The notes: generated by a model not told the origin, from the sequence alone. Shown: positions 1 to 9,015, counted from the stretch's first letter. The stretch: DNA of 64,000 bases from Bradyrhizobium cenepequi (GCF_020329485.1 NZ_JAGKJI010000022.1:62001-126000), one strand, 5' to 3'. Numbers and translations are program-made.

Positions 1-662
1 TTGATCCCGAACGTCAGGCGCCGTTCCCGTCCGCCAATCTCAATCGCGTTTATCTCTGCGGCACCGATCCCGCCATGACGGATGATGCGATCGCGCGCTT
101 CATCGATCTGTTCACGGCCGCAGGCGTGAAGCGCTTCTTTGTCTGGCTCAGCCCGGGTCCCGACATGGACGTGATGCGGGCGCGACTCGAGGCGGGGGGC
201 CTGTTGCGCGCCCGGCGCACCGGATATCCGACCTTGTGGCGCACGGCGTATTCGCCGATCCACTTCAGCACCGATCTCGGCATCCGCGAGGTGACCACCG
301 ACGAGATCGACGCCGCGCGCGATCAGCTCGGCGACACGCTGTGGCCGGAATATGCGCGCTCGGCCGGCCGCAGGGGTTTCGTTCACTACATGGCGTTCGA
401 CGGCGATCAGCCGGTAGCGATCGCCGCGCTCTGCCTGTTCGAGGATATCGGCTATCTCCTGGCGGCGACAACCGCCGAAAGCCACCGCAAGCGCGGCGCG
501 CAGCAGGCGCTCATTGCAAAGCGGGTCGAACGCGCCGAGCAGATGGGCTGCAGAGTCCAGGTCTCCGAGACCATGTACATGCTGGAGCATTCGTACCGCA
601 ATCTGCGGCGCGCCGGTTTCACGGAAGCCTACGAGAAAGAGGTCTACGAGTGGACGGCGTGA
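1..662 (+). CDS. GNAT family N-acetyltransferase, 5' end outside window
   Basis: The reading frame is open from the first bases of the window, so the true start lies upstream; the first in-window ATG is at 75. The visible product is about 220 residues. The C-terminal part has the GNAT acetyl-CoA binding pattern (HRKRGAQQAL, of the R/Q-x-x-G-x-A type) followed by a helix and an R-R-A-G-F strand near the end, as in acetyltransferases where this last strand closes the fold. The substrate cannot be told. The stop codon is 3 bases before the next gene, so the two are probably co-transcribed. Confidence 0.75.
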   Translation, partial: DPERQAPFPSANLNRVYLCGTDPAMTDDAIARFIDLFTAAGVKRFFVWLSPGPDMDVMRARLEAGGLLRARRTGYPTLWRTAYSPIHFSTDLGIREVTTDEIDAARDQLGDTLWPEYARSAGRRGFVHYMAFDGDQPVAIAALCLFEDIGYLLAATTAESHRKRGAQQALIAKRVERAEQMGCRVQVSETMYMLEHSYRNLRRAGFTEAYEKEVYEWTA

Positions 663-665
663 CGG

Positions 666-1298
666 ATGCTTGATTCGCGCCGCAACACGGCGCTGGCCTG
701 CGCGCTCAGTGCGCTCGCCGGCTATCTCGACGGCATCGGCTATCTGCATCTCGGCGGCCTGTTCGTCTCCTTCATGAGCGGCAACTCGACCCGGCTCGGC
801 GTCGACCTGACCGAGGCGAACTGGTTCGCGGCAGCGCAAACCATTGGCATCATCGTGACGTTCGTGATTGGCGCGGCGGCGGGCAGCTTGATCGTGCTCG
901 CGCGCGGCGGCCGCCGCCAGACCTGGCTGTTGCTGACCGAAACGCTGCTGCTCGTCGGCTCCGCGCTCGCCTATACCTTCGGCTGGCCGACGGTCGCGGT
1001 TGGCGGGATCGTATTCGCGATGGGACTGGAGAATGCCATATTCCAGATTCGCGGCGGCGGCAGCCTCGGCCTCACCTATGTCACCGGCGCACTCGTCAAG
1101 GCCGGCCAGCTCCTTGGGACGGCGTTGACCGGTGGCCCACGCTGGGCCTGGCTGCCGAGCCTCTTGCTATGGGCGGCGCTGGTGTTGGGGTCGACCGTCG
1201 GCGCACTCGCTTATCTTCACCTCAATCTGTCAGCGGTCTGGTTCGCGGCCGGAGCCGCCGTTGCGCTCACCGCGATCGTCGCGGTGCGGGATAAGTGA
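666..1298 (+). CDS. YoaK family (DUF1275) membrane protein
   Basis: A 210-residue integral membrane protein with about six hydrophobic segments. The start resembles DUF1275/YoaK proteins: an N-terminal helix with A-G-Y-L-D-G-I-G-Y, then the F-M-S-G-N-S motif near residue 37 that marks the family. Function in the family is not established; a transport role is often guessed. The ATG lies 3 bases after the upstream GNAT stop and the stop overlaps a possible GTG of the next gene, so translation of the three genes may be coupled. Confidence 0.85.
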   Translation: MLDSRRNTALACALSALAGYLDGIGYLHLGGLFVSFMSGNSTRLGVDLTEANWFAAAQTIGIIVTFVIGAAAGSLIVLARGGRRQTWLLLTETLLLVGSALAYTFGWPTVAVGGIVFAMGLENAIFQIRGGGSLGLTYVTGALVKAGQLLGTALTGGPRWAWLPSLLLWAALVLGSTVGALAYLHLNLSAVWFAAGAAVALTAIVAVRDK

Positions 1299-1336
1299 GG
1301 ATTGACAGTCCTCACCGCTTGTCCGAATGGACTGAA

Positions 1337-2179
1337 ATGACCGAACCCACCAAAGCCCGCGCCGCATGCCTGATCGGATGGCCGGCCGCGCATTCGCGCT
1401 CGCCGCTGATCCATCACTACTGGCTGCGGAAGCTCGGCATCGAGGGGGGCTACAACATCGAGGCGATCCCGCCGGAGGGCTTTGCCGAGTTCGTGTTGCA
1501 TCTGTCGACCCACGGCTTCGTCGGCGCCAATGTCACCATCCCGCACAAGGAGCGCGCGCTGGCGCTGTCGCTGCCTGATGAGCGCGCCCGTGCAGTCGGC
1601 GCTGCCAACACGCTGTGGTACGAAGGCGGCGAGCTGTGCTCGACCAACACCGATGTCGAAGGCTTCATCAACAATCTCGATGCCTCCGCGCCCGGGTGGG
1701 ACCAGGCGACGGAAGCGCTGGTGCTGGGCGCCGGCGGCGCGGCGCGCGCCGTGGTGTTCGGATTGCTCGATCGCGGCATGACGCGCATTCATCTCGTCAA
1801 CCGCAGCATCGATCGTGCCTGCGCGCTTGCCGATCAGTTCGGCTCGCGCGTCGAGCCGGCCATCTGGGATACGCTCGCTGATCTGTTGCCGCGCGCGAGG
1901 CTATTGGTGAACACCACCTCGCTTGGCATGCACGGCCAGCCGGCGCTCGCCCTCGACGTCGGCTTGTTGCCGCCAAATGCCGTCGTCGCCGACCTCGTCT
2001 ATGTTCCCTTGAAGACGCCATTGCTTGCGGCCGCCGAGGCGCGCGGATTGAAGACAGCCGACGGGCTCGGCATGCTCCTGCACCAGGCGGTGCGCGGCTT
2101 CGAATTGTGGTTTGGCCAGCGCCCGCAAGTGACGCCGGAACTGCGGGCCCTGGTCGAGGACGATCTCACAAAGACTTGA
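1337..2179 (+). CDS. aroE: shikimate 5-dehydrogenase family protein
   Basis: This 280-residue protein matches shikimate dehydrogenase, which reduces 3-dehydroshikimate to shikimate with NADPH in the aromatic amino acid pathway. Visible are the substrate motif S-R-S-P near residue 20, the catalytic Lys71 in NVTIPHK, Asp106 in NTDVEGF, the nucleotide loop GAGGAARA, the NR(S) cofactor motif and the C-terminal DGLGMLLHQA. An upstream in-frame GTG at 1295 would add 14 residues and overlap the previous gene; the ATG at 1337 fits the family N-terminus better. It may be a paralog (quinate/shikimate type) rather than the main AroE. Confidence 0.85.
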   Translation: MTEPTKARAACLIGWPAAHSRSPLIHHYWLRKLGIEGGYNIEAIPPEGFAEFVLHLSTHGFVGANVTIPHKERALALSLPDERARAVGAANTLWYEGGELCSTNTDVEGFINNLDASAPGWDQATEALVLGAGGAARAVVFGLLDRGMTRIHLVNRSIDRACALADQFGSRVEPAIWDTLADLLPRARLLVNTTSLGMHGQPALALDVGLLPPNAVVADLVYVPLKTPLLAAAEARGLKTADGLGMLLHQAVRGFELWFGQRPQVTPELRALVEDDLTKT

Positions 2180-2243
2180 GGGCACGAAATATCGCTGCAA
2201 GAGCGGGGTCTCTGCACAGGTGATCCACCCGGAGCTCCGCCCT

Positions 2244-2870
2244 ATGACTCCCTATCGTTCCACCCTTGTCCGTCCGCTATTTGCCGCCGCCATGGTCGCG
2301 GCATCAACCCTCTATGCGATCGCGCAGCAGCCCCCGACATCGTCGCGGGTGCGCGGCACCATCGAAAGCGTCAACGGCGACACGCTCGCGGTCAAGTCGC
2401 GCAGCGGCGAGGACGTCAAGCTGCATCTGACGAACGATGCGCGCGTTGCCGGCATCGTCAAGATCGCGCTGTCCGACGTCAAGGTCGGTTCCTTCATCGG
2501 CGCCACCACCGTGCCAGGTTCCGACGGCACGCCGAAAGCGGTGGAAGTCCACGTCTTCCCCGAGGACATGCGCGGCACCGGCGAGGGCTCGCGGCCCTGG
2601 GACACGCGCCCCAACAGCAGCATGACCAATGCGACGGTCGAGCAATCCGTGGTCAGCAATGACGGCCACACGCTGCTCGTCAAATACAAGGACGGCGAGA
2701 AGAAGGTGCTGGTCTCGCCCGACACGCCTGTCGTCACTTATGTTCCCGGCGACAAGTCCGAGCTCAAGACGGGCGCCAAGATCATCGCATTCACGAAAAA
2801 GGCGCCCGACGGCTCTCTCGAGACCAACCGCATCAGCGTCGGCCGCGACGGCATCACGCCGCCGATGTGA
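2244..2870 (+). CDS. exported hypothetical protein, DUF5666-like
   Basis: A 208-residue protein with an N-terminal signal peptide (basic start, hydrophobic run, A-I-A cut site near residue 28). The mature part consists of two small beta-rich units: one begins V-R-G-T-I-E-S-V-N-G-D-T-L and a second after residue 130 begins A-T-V-E-Q-S-V-V. This pattern resembles DUF5666 domains of unknown function. A GTG at 2220 would add eight residues; the ATG at 2244 gives a normal signal peptide. It is probably periplasmic. No clear operon partner is seen. Confidence 0.6.
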   Translation: MTPYRSTLVRPLFAAAMVAASTLYAIAQQPPTSSRVRGTIESVNGDTLAVKSRSGEDVKLHLTNDARVAGIVKIALSDVKVGSFIGATTVPGSDGTPKAVEVHVFPEDMRGTGEGSRPWDTRPNSSMTNATVEQSVVSNDGHTLLVKYKDGEKKVLVSPDTPVVTYVPGDKSELKTGAKIIAFTKKAPDGSLETNRISVGRDGITPPM

Positions 2871-2888
2871 CGTGCGCGTTGCTGTCTT

Positions 2889-3054
2889 CCCTTCTCCCCT
2901 TGTGGGCTCCCTTGTGGGAGAAGGTGGCGCGCATGCAATGCGCGACGGATGAGGGGTTCTCTCCGTGGGCGACGGTGCTCGCGGAGAGAACCCCTCACCC
3001 AAACGCGCTCGTTGCCGATGCCGGAGCTGCCCTCTCCCACAAGGGGCGAGGGCA
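2889..3054. repeat. palindromic intergenic repeat, family A copy 1
   Basis: The ends CCTTCTCCCCTTGTGGG and CTCTCCCACAAGGGGCGAGG pair, and an internal arm GAGGGGTTCTCTCCG pairs with CGGAGAGAACCCCTC. It is the inverted counterpart of the copy at 12847 and lies between two convergent genes. Confidence 0.85.
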
Positions 3055-3082
3055 CATTAATCGGCATCGCGCGTGTGTTGGC

Positions 3083-4219
3083 CTAAACCGCCAGCACCTT
3101 GTCGTCGATCTCGGCGATCGTGTTGACGCCGCACAGGCCCATGGTCGTGAGCAGCTCCTTCGCCAGCACGTTGATCGCCTCGGCGACGCCGGCCTGTCCG
3201 CCGGCGCCGAGACCGTAGGCATAGGCGCGGCCGATCATGCAGGATTTCGCGCCGAGCGCGAGCGCGCGCATCACGTCCATGCCGGTGCGGATGCCGCCGT
3301 CGAACATGACCTCCACCTGCGATCCCACGGCGTCGACGATCTCGGGCAGCACCTCGATCGAGGAGGGGGCGCCGTCCAGCTGTCGGCCGCCATGGTTGGA
3401 GACCACGATCGCCTGCGCGCCGGTCTTGGCCGCGATCTCCGCATCCTCGACGTCCAGGATACCCTTGAGGATCAGCTTGCCCGGCCAGATGCTGCGGATC
3501 CAGTCGATGTCCTTCCAGTTCAGCGAGGTGTCGAACTGCGAATTGATCCAGGTCGACAGCGAGGTGATGTCCTGGTCGACCTTGAGATGGCCGGCGAGAT
3601 TGCCGAAGGTGCGGCGCTTGCCGCGCAGCACGCCGGAGACCCAGGCCGGCTTGGTGGCGAAATCGATCAGCTTCGACAGCGACCATTCCGGCGGCACGGT
3701 CATGCCGTTCCTGATGTCCTGGTGCCGCTGGCCGATCACCTGCAGATCGACGGTCAGCACCAGCGCACTGCACCTGGCGGCGATCGCGCGCTCGATCAGC
3801 GCCTTGATGAAGCCGCGGTCCTTCATGACGTAGAGCTGGAACCAGAACGGCTTGTCAACGGCGGCTGCGATGTCCTCGATCGAGCAGATCGACATCGTGC
3901 TCTGGGTGAAGGGAATCCCTGCGGCCTGCGCGGCGCGGCAGGCATGAATCTCGCCGTCGCCATGCTGCATGCCGAGCAGGCCGACCGGGGCGAGGATCAG
4001 CGGCATAGCGGCAGGCTCGCCCAGGATCGTGGTGCTGAGGTCGCGCTTGGAGACGTCGACCAGGATGCGCTGGCGGAATTTGATCTGCTGAAGATCCTCG
4101 CTGTTGGCGCGCAGCGTGTCCTCGGTATAGGAGCCGCGGTCGGCATAGTCGAAAAATGCCTTCGGTACGCGGCGCTTGTGTAGCTGGCGCAGATCTTCGA
4201 TGCAGGTGATGTGCTTCAT
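3083..4219 (-). CDS. lldD: FMN-dependent alpha-hydroxy-acid dehydrogenase (L-lactate dehydrogenase type)
   Basis: A 378-residue flavoprotein of the LldD/glycolate oxidase family, which oxidises L-2-hydroxyacids such as lactate to 2-oxoacids. The active-site Tyr25 (FFDYADRGS), the FMN-contact APVG strand near residue 77 and the catalytic pair His276/Arg279 in SNHGGRQLDG are all present, followed by DGGIRTG and the phosphate-binding IGRAYAYGLGAGG. The length is typical. Substrate assignment to lactate is by family resemblance. A second member lies at 36107. The 3' side faces the repeat at 2889. Confidence 0.88.
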   Translation of the reverse strand: MKHITCIEDLRQLHKRRVPKAFFDYADRGSYTEDTLRANSEDLQQIKFRQRILVDVSKRDLSTTILGEPAAMPLILAPVGLLGMQHGDGEIHACRAAQAAGIPFTQSTMSICSIEDIAAAVDKPFWFQLYVMKDRGFIKALIERAIAARCSALVLTVDLQVIGQRHQDIRNGMTVPPEWSLSKLIDFATKPAWVSGVLRGKRRTFGNLAGHLKVDQDITSLSTWINSQFDTSLNWKDIDWIRSIWPGKLILKGILDVEDAEIAAKTGAQAIVVSNHGGRQLDGAPSSIEVLPEIVDAVGSQVEVMFDGGIRTGMDVMRALALGAKSCMIGRAYAYGLGAGGQAGVAEAINVLAKELLTTMGLCGVNTIAEIDDKVLAV

Positions 4220-4324
4220 GGACGCTCCCGGCCCGTCTTGTATTTCGCGAATGCGCCGTCATCTAGCATGGTTGGATCATCTGCCAAATCGCTCCACCGA
4301 AATCCGCCCCACCAGGAGGCCACC

Positions 4325-4489
4325 ATGACCAGATCGACCCCCAAGCGGAAGGATACCGACGGCGAAAAGCGCGCGCTCGAGGAGTCGCTGGAGGAGGGAT
4401 TGGAAGGGACTTTTCCGGCCTCCGACCCTGTCAATGTGATCCAACCGGCGCCTTCCAAGGACGACCATCACATCCTCCGCAAACGCTAG
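4325..4489 (+). CDS. small conserved acidic protein (54 aa)
   Basis: A 54-residue highly charged protein whose centre reads EEGLEGTFPASDPV. Such small proteins with an E-G-L-x-G-T-F-P-A-S-D-P core are common in alphaproteobacteria, but I know of no established function. The start is chosen because CAGGAGG lies just upstream of the ATG; longer in-frame starts from 4211 lack such a site and would run over the promoter of the divergent lldD. It has no cysteine, membrane segment or signal peptide. Confidence 0.75.
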   Translation: MTRSTPKRKDTDGEKRALEESLEEGLEGTFPASDPVNVIQPAPSKDDHHILRKR

Positions 4490-4608
4490 AATCGGGCGCG
4501 GCCGCTCCCAGTAAAGCTACGATCCCTAAGAATTATACATTATTTTACAATATATTAACCTAATCTCTTGCCATCGGGTGAACGGTAATGATTCATCATA
4601 TATTTTGA

Positions 4609-4624
4609 AGCCGCCGTGGCGGCT
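4609..4624. promoter_or_regulatory. hairpin in the AT-rich leader of glmM
   Basis: The sequence AGCCGCCGTGGCGGCT folds back on itself about 85 bases before the glmM start, just after a markedly AT-rich stretch (about 4525-4605) that probably holds the promoter. A role in regulation is only a guess. Confidence 0.35.
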
Positions 4625-4707
4625 GACGCATTATAAGGCCTGCATCGATGGCGTTTCGGGCTTCTCGCCAGGGTAGCTGGAGAAGCCCAGGCCTAGCTGG
4701 GGGTGAT

Positions 4708-6060
4708 ATGAGCCGTAAATACTTTGGGACCGACGGGATTCGTGGCCGTGCCAATGGTCTGATTACGCCGGAACTCGCACTCAAGGTGGGGCAGGCCGCC
4801 GGCCTCGTGTTCCAGCGCGGCGATCATCGCCATCGCGTGGTGATCGGCAAGGACACGCGGCTCTCCGGCTACATGATCGAATATGCCATGGTCGCGGGCT
4901 TCACCTCGGTCGGCATGGACGTGCTGCTGCTCGGCCCGATGCCGACGCCGGCGGTCGCGATGCTCACCAAATCGATGCGCGCTGACCTCGGTGTGATGAT
5001 CTCCGCCTCCCACAATCTGTTCGAGGACAACGGCATCAAGCTGTTCGGGCCGCAAGGGTTCAAGCTTTCCGACGACGTCGAGAAGCAGATCGAGCAATTG
5101 CTCGACGAGCCGATCGAGCGCCGGCTCGCGCAGAGCGCGAGCCTCGGCCGCGCCCGCCGGATCGACGGTGTCCACGATCGTTACATCGAATTCGCCAAGC
5201 GCACGCTGCCGCGCGAATTGAGCCTCGACGGCCTGCGCGTCGTGATCGATTGCGCCAATGGCGCGGCCTACAAGGTGGTGCCGGAAGCGCTGTGGGAGCT
5301 TGGCGCCGACGTCGTGCAGATCGGCGTCGAGCCCGACGGCTTCAACATCAACAAGGAATGCGGCTCCACCGCGCCGGAAGCGCTGGCGAAGAAGGTGCGC
5401 GAGATGCGCGCCGATATCGGCATTGCGCTGGACGGCGACGCCGATCGCGTCATCCTGGTGGACGAGCGCGGCCACGTGGTCGATGGCGACCAACTGCTCG
5501 CAGTGATCGCGCAGAGCTGGAAGGAAGAGGGCCGGCTCGCCAAGCCCGGCATCGTCACCACCGTGATGTCCAATCTCGGGCTCGAACGCTTCCTGCGGGG
5601 CATTGGGCTCGACATGGTGCGCACGCCGGTCGGCGACCGCTATGTGCTCGAGCGGATGCTGAACGACGGCTACAATCTCGGCGGCGAGCCGTCCGGCCAT
5701 ATCATTCTCTCCGACTACGCCACCACCGGCGACGGCTTCGTCGCAGCGCTGCAGGTGCTTGCCGTGGTGCAAAAGCTACGCCGCCCGGTGTCGGAGGTCT
5801 GCCGCCGCTTCGATCCGCTGCCGCAGATCCTGAAGAACGTGCGTTATCGCAGCGGCAAGCCGCTCGATGATGCCGAGGTCAAGTCCGCCATCGTCGACGG
5901 CGAGAAGCGGCTCAACGGCCACGGTCGCCTGCTGGTCCGTTCCTCCGGCACCGAGCCGGTGATCCGCGTGATGGGCGAGGGCGACGACCGCCTGCTGGTC
6001 GAGGAAGTCGTCGATCACATCGTCTCCGCGCTCGGCCACGCTGCCGCCGCCGCGGCGTAA
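4708..6060 (+). CDS. glmM: phosphoglucosamine mutase GlmM
   Basis: A 450-residue enzyme converting glucosamine-6-phosphate to glucosamine-1-phosphate for UDP-GlcNAc, hence for peptidoglycan and lipopolysaccharide. It starts with the family hallmark RKYFGTDGIRG. The phospho-acceptor is Ser101 in ISASHN, the metal-binding loop is DGDADR near residue 245, the sugar loop is GGEPSGH and the C-terminal phosphate site is RSSGTEPVIRVM. The ATG at 4708 is preceded by GGGGGTGAT; an in-frame ATG at 4648 would add 20 residues absent from the family. Full length, no oddities. Confidence 0.97.
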   Translation: MSRKYFGTDGIRGRANGLITPELALKVGQAAGLVFQRGDHRHRVVIGKDTRLSGYMIEYAMVAGFTSVGMDVLLLGPMPTPAVAMLTKSMRADLGVMISASHNLFEDNGIKLFGPQGFKLSDDVEKQIEQLLDEPIERRLAQSASLGRARRIDGVHDRYIEFAKRTLPRELSLDGLRVVIDCANGAAYKVVPEALWELGADVVQIGVEPDGFNINKECGSTAPEALAKKVREMRADIGIALDGDADRVILVDERGHVVDGDQLLAVIAQSWKEEGRLAKPGIVTTVMSNLGLERFLRGIGLDMVRTPVGDRYVLERMLNDGYNLGGEPSGHIILSDYATTGDGFVAALQVLAVVQKLRRPVSEVCRRFDPLPQILKNVRYRSGKPLDDAEVKSAIVDGEKRLNGHGRLLVRSSGTEPVIRVMGEGDDRLLVEEVVDHIVSALGHAAAAAA

Positions 6061-6085
6061 CGCTCGCTTCCGACGCTTCCGCTTC

Positions 6086-6237
6086 CGTCGTCCCTTGCGA
6101 AAGCAGGGACCCATAACCACAGGGAGAGGTTATGGTGGGAGCAAGCAGTTGCAGCGGAGCACACCACGAGAGCCTGTGGTTATGGGTCCCGGCTGCGCCA
6201 AGGCTTCGCCGCGGCCCGGCAAGCCCGGGACGACGAG
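6086..6237. repeat. palindromic intergenic repeat, family E
   Basis: The outer arms CGTCGTCCCTTGCGAAAGC and the terminal GCCCGGGACGACG pair loosely, and GGGACCCATAACCAC pairs with GTGGTTATGGGTCCC inside. It lies between glmM and an outer membrane protein gene. The rest of the 6061-6464 gap is the promoter region of the next gene. Confidence 0.8.
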
Positions 6238-6351
6238 AGTGCTTTGCGCGGCGCACCGAAAACTTCATCAACGCATCGTTAGCATTTGTGGCGCGGCCAC
6301 CGCGTATGCACGCAATGATGCGCACGTTCGATAAAATCGTCAGAGGCTGTC

Positions 6352-6370
6352 AACCTTAATAATTAGGGTT
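6352..6370. promoter_or_regulatory. near-palindromic AT-rich element upstream of outer membrane protein gene
   Basis: AACCTTAATAATTAGGGTT is an inverted repeat with one mismatch, about 95 bases before the start of the outer membrane protein at 6465. It could be a regulator site or simply promoter sequence; similar GGTTAA strings recur before the next gene around 7440. Confidence 0.3.
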
Positions 6371-6464
6371 AAGCGCCGCTTAAGCATTTAGTGCCATCGT
6401 CCGGCCGTGGGTTTTCAGACGTGAGGCTTCCGCGCTCGCCTCACTGGCCAAAAGGACGAAGCCA

Positions 6465-7319
6465 ATGCGTAGCGTTAAGTCTCTCATTGCCGCTGGTGCG
6501 GCCTCCCTGATCTCTTCGATGGCGTTCGCCGCCGACATGCCGATCGCGCCGCCGCCGGCCTACGGACCGCCGCCGGTGGAGGATTTCGGCGGCTGGTATC
6601 TGCGCGGCGACGTTGGCTTCAGCAATCAGAGCGTGAAGGAAGTGCGCAACGGCAACGATGCTTTGTATGCGCCGCTGCTCTCTCTGAACCAGCAGACTGG
6701 GTTCGACACCGGCGGCATCTTTGGTCTCGGCGTCGGTTACCAGTTCAATAGCTGGTTCCGCGGCGACATCACCGGCCAGTACCGTGGAAGGACGAACTTT
6801 CACGGTCAGGATCTCGCGACGTTTCCGATTGGCGGCGGTGTTGTCGGCGCCGGCGTCGACAATTACACGGCAAGCAAGTCGGAATGGCTTGTCCTTGCCA
6901 ACGCCTATGTCGATCTTGGCACTTGGTGGTGCGTGACGCCGTTCATCGGCGCCGGCGTTGGTGCAGCGCGCGTGACCATCTCCAACTTCACCGATCAGGG
7001 TCTTGCCGATATCTCTCCCGGTGTGATCGGGCCGGGCTTTGCAACCGCCAATTCGGCTTCCAAGTGGAATTTCGCATGGGCCGCGCATGCGGGTCTTGCC
7101 TACAAGGTTAGCCCAAATCTGACGCTCGAAGTCGCCTATAGCTACGTCGACCTTGGCTCCGGACTCACAGGACCCGTGACCACGTTCCAGGGTTTCACGA
7201 CCAACAACCCAATGCACTTCAAGGACATCACCTCGCACGACCTCAAGTTCGGCGTGCGCTGGAATCTGGACAGCCCGCAGCCGGTCTACGCGCCGCCGCC
7301 GCTGGTGCGCAAAGGTTAA
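6465..7319 (+). CDS. outer membrane beta-barrel protein (Omp25/RopB type)
   Basis: A 284-residue protein with a signal peptide ending AFAAD (cut near residue 22), a short proline-rich linker, then alternating aromatic-rich strands beginning W-Y-L-R-G-D-V-G, typical of the eight-stranded opacity-like barrels of rhizobia. The end reads KFGVRWNL followed by a proline-rich tail ending RKG, so the usual last-residue Phe is not at the very C-terminus; tails like this occur in the family. It is probably an abundant structural protein of the outer membrane. A strong terminator follows. Confidence 0.82.
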   Translation: MRSVKSLIAAGAASLISSMAFAADMPIAPPPAYGPPPVEDFGGWYLRGDVGFSNQSVKEVRNGNDALYAPLLSLNQQTGFDTGGIFGLGVGYQFNSWFRGDITGQYRGRTNFHGQDLATFPIGGGVVGAGVDNYTASKSEWLVLANAYVDLGTWWCVTPFIGAGVGAARVTISNFTDQGLADISPGVIGPGFATANSASKWNFAWAAHAGLAYKVSPNLTLEVAYSYVDLGSGLTGPVTTFQGFTTNNPMHFKDITSHDLKFGVRWNLDSPQPVYAPPPLVRKG

Positions 7320-7348
7320 TACGAAGCTTCATTGGTTAACGATTGCAG

Positions 7349-7382
7349 ACGGCGCGGGATGTTCCCGCGCCGTTTCGTTTTT
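7349..7382 (+). terminator. Rho-independent terminator
   Basis: A perfect 11-base stem ACGGCGCGGGA / TCCCGCGCCGT with a TGT loop (7349-7373) is followed by TTCGTTTTT, 30 bases after the stop of the first outer membrane protein gene. Confidence 0.9.
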
Positions 7383-7503
7383 GTGGACGCATGGTGCGCA
7401 TCACGCAGAACATTGTGGCAAATGCGGCCCGCGACAACCATTGGTTAAGGTTAACGAGCGATGATCGCGCCGGGTTTTGGTTAAGTCATTGGGGGCGTGG
7501 GCG

Positions 7504-8328
7504 ATGCGTCGGTTTCTACTGGCGGTAGTGATGTGTGGCGCGGTGACGGGCGCGCAGGCCGCCGATCTTCCTGATCTGCCAATCCTTCGCGGCAGCTTCA
7601 CCGATGGGCTGACCACTTCCAGGGCTTATTGGGAAGGTCTCTACATTGGCGGCCAAGCCGGTTACGGATCGTCCGACGCGAATTTTGACAGCAAACCGTC
7701 ATCTTTGATCTCCTCGCTGATTTCCGACAACGTCGTCCAGCAGATGGGCGTTGCGCAATGGAATCTCGGTCTAGGAAAGCAGACGGCGCGTTCGTCCACA
7801 TATGGAGCGTTTGTCGGATACAATTGGCAATGGAGCGACGTCGTGCTCGGCCTAGAGGCAAGTTACATGCATGGCAGCTTTGGCGGTTCGGCCAGCGCCA
7901 GCAAGGAGCTTGTGAGCGGCGCCCCTCTCACCGACGGCTCCTTTCACGATGTCGGAGTCACCTCGGCATCCTCGATCTCGATCTCGGACATGGCCACGTT
8001 CCGGGGACGCGCAGCTTACGCTTTCGGATGCTTCCTGCCCTATGCGTTCGGCGGCTTCGCGCTCGGCAAAGCCAATATTTCACACACTGCAATCGTTACG
8101 GACGCCGTGGGTCCCTCTGCCCTTGGGCCCTTCACGCCGCTAATGCCATTGAGCGCGACGGATGCTGTGCACAATCATCTCATCTACGGCTATACGGCCG
8201 GCCTTGGCATCGACATCAATCTGGTCGGTGGCCTCTTCATGCGCGCGGAATGGGAATATATCCGCTTCACCACAACGGTCGATACCAACATCAACACGGT
8301 GCGCGCCGGCCTCGGCTACAAATTCTAG
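7504..8328 (+). CDS. outer membrane beta-barrel protein
   Basis: A 274-residue protein with a signal peptide (RRFLLAVVMCGAVTGAQAAD) and a barrel of alternating strands: W-E-G-L-Y-I-G-G-Q-A-G near the start and GLGYKF at the C-terminus, the terminal Phe being the classic insertion signal for the outer membrane. It is of the same opacity-like class as the gene at 6465 but not a close copy. A GTG at 7477 is in frame; the ATG at 7504, after GGGGGCGTGGGCG, gives the better signal peptide. No terminator is evident before the next gene. Confidence 0.8.
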   Translation: MRRFLLAVVMCGAVTGAQAADLPDLPILRGSFTDGLTTSRAYWEGLYIGGQAGYGSSDANFDSKPSSLISSLISDNVVQQMGVAQWNLGLGKQTARSSTYGAFVGYNWQWSDVVLGLEASYMHGSFGGSASASKELVSGAPLTDGSFHDVGVTSASSISISDMATFRGRAAYAFGCFLPYAFGGFALGKANISHTAIVTDAVGPSALGPFTPLMPLSATDAVHNHLIYGYTAGLGIDINLVGGLFMRAEWEYIRFTTTVDTNINTVRAGLGYKF

Positions 8329-8406
8329 ACGCGCTTCCGTCCGATGTGTTGACAGCTCTTGTTTCCGCTGTTGCTCTGTCGTTGGGCAACAGGACAACAG
8401 CCAGCC

Positions 8407-8997
8407 ATGAAGATCTACGGCGACGACAAGTCGGGCAATTGCCTGAAGGTGAAGTGGGTCTGCGATCACCTCGCGCTGCGCTACACCTGGATCGACGTTG
8501 ACGTCCTCAAGCAGGAGACGCGGAGTGCGGATTTCCTGAGGATGAACAGCGCGGGCCAGGTGCCGACAATCGTGCTCGACGATGGCCGCACCCTGGCGCA
8601 GTCCAATGCCATCATCCGCTATCTCGCCCGCGGCAGCGACCTCATTCCATCCGACGATTTCGCCGCCGCGAAGATGGATGAGTGGTTGTTCTGGGAACAG
8701 TATAGCCACGAGCCCTATGTCGCCGTGTGCCGATTCCAGATGCGCTATCTCGGCAAATCCGTGTCCGAGCTCGATCCGGAGAAGGTCAGGCGCGGCCATG
8801 CCGCGCTGGCGCGAATGGAGCAGCAGCTTGCGCTCACGCCGTTTCTGGTTGGCGAAGTGCTCTCGCTCGCCGACGTGGCGCTGCTCGCCTACACGCGGCT
8901 TGCGCATGAGGGCGGATTTGATCTCAGCGGCTATCCCGCGCTTCGTCGCTGGATCAGTGACGCCGAACGCTCACTGGGCCTTCCGCCTGCACGCTGA
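8407..8997 (+). CDS. glutathione S-transferase family protein
   Basis: A 196-residue cytosolic protein with an N-terminal thioredoxin-like domain (residues 1-80) carrying S-G-N-C-L-K near residue 10, the cis-proline GQVPTIVLDD and the gamma-glutamyl contact motif AQSNAIIRYLA, then an all-helical C-terminal domain with the capping A-D-V-A-L-L-A-Y-T helix. It probably conjugates or reduces small electrophiles with glutathione; the substrate is unknown. The ATG at 8407 is chosen over an upstream start at 8359, which would add residues not seen in GSTs. Confidence 0.85.
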   Translation: MKIYGDDKSGNCLKVKWVCDHLALRYTWIDVDVLKQETRSADFLRMNSAGQVPTIVLDDGRTLAQSNAIIRYLARGSDLIPSDDFAAAKMDEWLFWEQYSHEPYVAVCRFQMRYLGKSVSELDPEKVRRGHAALARMEQQLALTPFLVGEVLSLADVALLAYTRLAHEGGFDLSGYPALRRWISDAERSLGLPPAR

Positions 8998-9015
8998 ACT
9001 GTTTCGGAACACATC

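Noticed and set aside
2889..3054. CRISPR-like array
   Set aside because: The repeated strings in the intergenic elements are inverted arms of hairpins, not direct repeats with regular spacers; no cas genes are present.
2867..4183. Open frame of 438 codons antisense to the FMN dehydrogenase gene
   Set aside because: It begins in a palindromic repeat and is the mirror of a gene with intact active-site motifs.
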